A DNA stretch of 16,509 nt, taken from JBDHZK01 sp039811865. Its GTDB lineage: Bacteria; Actinomycetota; Actinomycetes; Propionibacteriales; Propionibacteriaceae. The translations under genes were made by a program, and so were the position numbers. The first letter of the stretch is position 1; every line of letters begins with the position of its first letter. Under the pieces are notes generated by a model. That model was not told the DNA's origin. It saw nothing but the letters and a program-made list of their open reading frames with translations, and searched no databases. The stretch is taken from the NCBI GenBank assembly GCA_039811865.1, contig JBDHZK010000059.1, forward strand, positions 1 to 16,509, written 5' to 3'. Below, piece by piece: positions 14,865-16,509 of the stretch.

Positions 14865-14873
14865 TTATCCACA
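14865..14873 (+). promoter_or_regulatory. DnaA box TTATCCACA (perfect)
   Basis: This is an exact consensus DnaA box, 56 nt upstream of the dnaA ATG and just downstream of the candidate -10, where bound DnaA could block its own transcription. Confidence 0.88.
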
Positions 14874-14883
14874 GACTGTGTAG

Positions 14884-14889
14884 AAAGTA
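14884..14889 (-). promoter_or_regulatory. Candidate -10 box for dnaA
   Basis: Minus-strand TACTTT (TANNNT) has a poor -35 (CTGCAA, 17-nt spacing). It lies between two perfect DnaA boxes. The position is sensible, but the sequence match is weak. Confidence 0.3.
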
Positions 14890-14919
14890 TGTAGAAGTAT
14901 CGGACGTTGCAGCCGAGGC

Positions 14920-14928
14920 TGTGGATAA
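14920..14928 (-). promoter_or_regulatory. DnaA box TTATCCACA (perfect, minus strand)
   Basis: Plus-strand TGTGGATAA is the exact reverse complement of the consensus. It lies upstream of the candidate dnaA -10 and faces the box at 14865-14873. Confidence 0.88.
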
Positions 14929-15041
14929 GTTCCGAACTGCGGACGACCGTACCCAGGTTCCTGAGAGTTGGTCAAACCCCCGCCGGGGACTCTGGGCGTG
15001 TCCGGCGTGTCGTCTGGACAAGCTTTCAGGAAGCGCTCGGT

Positions 15042-15071
15042 TTGCTGCAGGTCGAGAGCCGCGAGTAGAGT
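15042..15071 (+). promoter_or_regulatory. Promoter of rpmH-rnpA-yidD-yidC
   Basis: TTGCTG (15042-15047) and TAGAGT (15066-15071) are 18 nt apart and resemble housekeeping-sigma promoters of actinobacteria. Transcription would start near 15078, giving a leader of about 70 nt before GTG 15147. Confidence 0.6.
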
Positions 15072-15078
15072 TGGTCAG

Positions 15079-15094
15079 TCGCTGAAGTCAGCGA
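15079..15094 (+). repeat. Inverted repeat at the predicted 5' end of the rpmH mRNA
   Basis: TCGCTGA and TCAGCGA are perfect 7-base arms around AG. In RNA they would form a compact 6-7 bp hairpin right at or next to the predicted +1 of the rpmH transcript. Confidence 0.5.
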
Positions 15095-15146
15095 ACCCGT
15101 GCGTGCCGATCGCGTGCGGACACTGATAAGACCTAATGGGGGCCTT

Positions 15147-15284
15147 GTGAGCAAGCGCACGTTCCAGCCGAGCCTCAGGCGTCGCAGCCGCACGCATGGC
15201 TTTCGTCACCGGATGCGGACCCGTGCCGGCCGCGCCATCATCTCGGCTCGCCGCGCCCGCGGACGGGTTCGCCTCGCCGGCTGA
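15147..15284 (+). CDS. rpmH: 50S ribosomal protein L34
   Basis: This is the small basic ribosomal protein L34 of the large subunit, 45 residues. MSKRTFQPS at the start and THGFRHRMRTRAGRAI in the middle are the family signature. The C-terminal RRARGRVRLAG is in the usual place but carries extra arginines. The GTG start follows TAATGGGGG, a G-rich ribosome site about 4 nt away. The upstream in-frame extension (to 15099) is not typical of L34 and is rejected. It is the first gene of the rpmH-rnpA-yidD-yidC operon and is transcribed away from oriC, as in most bacteria. Confidence 0.96.
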   Translation: MSKRTFQPSLRRRSRTHGFRHRMRTRAGRAIISARRARGRVRLAG

Positions 15285-15290
15285 CCTTCG

Positions 15291-15635
15291 GTGCTGCCGG
15301 CCTACGCCCGTCTTCGGAGGCCCGAAGAGTTCAAATCGGTGCTCCGCCGCGGGTCCAGAGCAGGCCGCCGGACGCTGGTCGTCCATGCATTGAAGATCGA
15401 CTTCCCGCCCTCCAAGGCGGGATTCGTCGTCTCCAAGGCCGTCGGTAACGCCGTCGTCCGCAATCGGGTGAAGCGACAACTGCGGCACCTGGTCGCTCCT
15501 CGGCTGTCGTCCGGCATGGCGGCCCTGGTGGTCGTCCGTGCTCTTCCCGGGGCCGCGAGTGCTGGGAGCCAATTGCGGACGGACCTCGACAGCGCTTGGA
15601 CCAGTGCCCTGCGCCGAGCCGAGGATGCGGCGTGA
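15291..15635 (+). CDS. rnpA: Ribonuclease P protein component
   Basis: This is the protein subunit of RNase P, which helps the catalytic RNA remove 5' leaders from precursor tRNAs. It has 114 residues and is basic. The N-terminus LPAYARLRRPEEF matches the family, and the RNA-binding signature is FVVSKAVGNAVVRNRVKRQL (45-64), containing the RNR-KR core (R57, N58, R59, K61 and R62). The start is GTG 15291, only 6 nt after the rpmH stop and without a Shine-Dalgarno, so translation is probably coupled to rpmH. Its stop overlaps the yidD start as GTGA. Confidence 0.95.
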   Translation: MLPAYARLRRPEEFKSVLRRGSRAGRRTLVVHALKIDFPPSKAGFVVSKAVGNAVVRNRVKRQLRHLVAPRLSSGMAALVVVRALPGAASAGSQLRTDLDSAWTSALRRAEDAA

Positions 15636-15928
15636 AATATCTGTTGATCGGCTTCATCAAGGCGTGGCGGGCGCTGATCAGCCCGCTGTACGGGCAGGTT
15701 TGCCGCTATTACCCCTCGTGCTCGGCCTACGGGCTGGAGGCCGTCCAGGTGCATGGGGCGATCAAGGGGTCGTGGCTGGCCGTCCGCCGCATCTCTCGAT
15801 GCCACCCCTGGGCGGCCGGTGGGTACGACCCCGTTCCGGGGACGCCAGCGGCGGCCGAGTGGGCCGCCGAACAAGCGGCCGCAAAATCCATCCCCGGTGA
15901 ATCCGGTAAAGCGAATAGCCAGAGGTAA
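15632..15928 (+). CDS. yidD: Membrane protein insertion efficiency factor YidD
   Basis: This is a small amphipathic protein at the inner face of the membrane that assists YidC-dependent insertion; 98 residues. The N-terminal helix MKYLLIGFIKAWRALISPLYG leads into CRYYPSCSAYGLEAVQVHG and then RRISRCHPWAAGGYDPVP. These hold three conserved cysteines and the GGYDPVP motif that define the family. The last ~28 residues (Ala/Glu-rich, then polar) are a variable tail. The GTG start overlaps the rnpA stop by 4 nt, and the yidC ATG follows 3 nt after the stop. Confidence 0.95.
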   Translation: MKYLLIGFIKAWRALISPLYGQVCRYYPSCSAYGLEAVQVHGAIKGSWLAVRRISRCHPWAAGGYDPVPGTPAAAEWAAEQAAAKSIPGESGKANSQR

Positions 15929-15931
15929 AGC

Positions 15932-16509
15932 ATGTTGCCCTTTCTGATTCCGCTCGATCTCGGGCAGGACTTCATGAACATGATGTCGGCCATGATGCAG
16001 CCCCTCTATTGGGCCGTGTCCGGCATCGTGGTCTTCTTCCACTGGCTGTTCTCCATGTTCATGGATCCGAACTCCGGATGGACGTGGACGCTGGCCATCA
16101 TCAGCCTCACCGTGGTTATTCGGACGGCCCTGATCCCGCTGTTCGTCAAGCAGATCAAGTCGTCGCGCAACATGCAGTTGCTGCAGCCTAAGGTGCGCGC
16201 GCTCACCGACAAGTACGGGCACGACCGCGAGCGCCTGGGCCAAGAGCAGATGAAGCTCTACAAGGAGGAGGGCGTCAACCCGATGGCGTCCTGCTTGCCT
16301 TTGCTGCTTCAGATGCCGATCTTCCTGGCGCTCTTCCGGGTCCTCGACGGCGCGGCCAACGGCATCGCCCGCGGGAGCTGGTTCAAGGACAACCCGGCCC
16401 TGGTCAACTCCCTGCGCAACGCCGAGATCTTCGGCGCCCGGATCTCGGACCGATTCATGCCGATGACCTCCTTCGGCATGGTGCAGGTGCTCGCCCTGAT
16501 CCTGATCGT
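15932..16509 (+). CDS. yidC: Membrane protein insertase YidC/Oxa1 family, truncated by the window end
   Basis: The first 192 codons of a YidC/Oxa1/Alb3 insertase, which puts membrane proteins into the bilayer alone or with SecYEG. The frame is still open at 16509. Hydrophobic segments lie at about 24-44, 52-72 (TLAIISLTVVIRTALIPLFV) and 118-136. R64 sits in the position of the conserved arginine of the hydrophilic groove. A charged cytoplasmic loop (about 73-112, KQIKSSRNMQLLQPKVRAL) separates the second and third segments, as expected. There is no lipobox cysteine and no large periplasmic domain, so it is the short Gram-positive type. ATG 15932 has AGAGG 6 nt upstream and begins 3 nt after yidD. 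Confidence 0.96.
   Translation, partial: MLPFLIPLDLGQDFMNMMSAMMQPLYWAVSGIVVFFHWLFSMFMDPNSGWTWTLAIISLTVVIRTALIPLFVKQIKSSRNMQLLQPKVRALTDKYGHDRERLGQEQMKLYKEEGVNPMASCLPLLLQMPIFLALFRVLDGAANGIARGSWFKDNPALVNSLRNAEIFGARISDRFMPMTSFGMVQVLALILI

Larger units (their letters stand above)
14810..15146. promoter_or_regulatory. Divergent dnaA/rpmH regulatory region
   Basis: This 337-base stretch between the divergent dnaA and rpmH starts has no gene. It holds two perfect DnaA boxes facing each other (14865-14873 and 14920-14928) around an AT-richer stretch with a possible dnaA -10. A weaker box, CTCTCCACA, lies at 14853. A one-mismatch site (TCTGGACAA, reverse orientation) lies at 15013-15021. There is a small palindrome in the dnaA leader (14832-14843), a CCCC/GGGG hairpin near 14977-14988, the rpmH promoter (15042-15071) and a perfect inverted repeat at the predicted rpmH mRNA 5' end (15079-15094). 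Confidence 0.8.

Noticed and set aside
14879..14928. A second DnaA-trio candidate before the TGTGGATAA box upstream of dnaA
   Set aside because: TAG-like triplets (TAG-AAG-TAT) exist but are separated from the box by ~19 GC-rich bases, far more than the short spacer in the described element.
15302..16243. A 313-codon minus-strand frame opposite rnpA, yidD and yidC
   Set aside because: It is antisense to three recognised genes and has the His/Arg/Asp-rich composition of a shadow frame.

Overview
This window is the chromosomal replication-origin neighbourhood of a GC-rich actinobacterium (Actinomycetota). On the minus strand, running leftward, the order is dnaA, oriC, dnaN, gnd, recF, dciA (DUF721), an extra membrane-gene cluster, gyrB, gyrA and a DUF3566 gene. 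On the plus strand, running rightward, it is rpmH, rnpA, yidD and yidC. A 6-phosphogluconate dehydrogenase gene between dnaN and recF, the actinobacterial form of GyrB, and the GyrA-DUF3566 pair are all typical of the phylum. The genus cannot be fixed by eye.

Layout. 1-70: strong terminator after the gyrase operon. 71-5442: DUF3566, gyrA and gyrB, with a possible 12-codon leader ORF whose stop overlaps a gyrB GTG. 5443-5759: promoter region between divergent transcripts. 5760-6407: a plus-strand gene for a single-pass protein, convergent with three minus-strand genes (6447-8853). Those three are joined by 4-nt ATGA overlaps and encode one polytopic membrane protein and two single-pass proteins with outer domains. 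This four-gene set sits inside the conserved dciA-gyrB interval and has no name I recognise; it is the best candidate here for an undescribed system. 8936-12746: dciA, recF, gnd and dnaN. 12747-13375: oriC, with one perfect and several degenerate DnaA boxes and a sequence matching the DnaA-trio basal unwinding design. 13376-14809: dnaA. 14810-15146: divergent dnaA/rpmH regulatory region with two perfect DnaA boxes in opposite orientations. 15147-16509: rpmH, rnpA, yidD and the first 192 codons of yidC.

How it fits together. DnaA binds its boxes and opens oriC; DnaN is the clamp; DciA belongs to the helicase loader/operator family; RecF handles gaps at forks; gyrase removes supercoils. RpmH, RnpA, YidD and YidC serve ribosome assembly, tRNA maturation and membrane-protein insertion. 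Nearly all genes are co-directional with forks leaving oriC; the gene at 5760-6407 is the exception. Three starts (recF, the polytopic membrane gene and the plus-strand gene) have a TANNNT box exactly 6 nt before the start codon, the arrangement expected for leaderless mRNAs.
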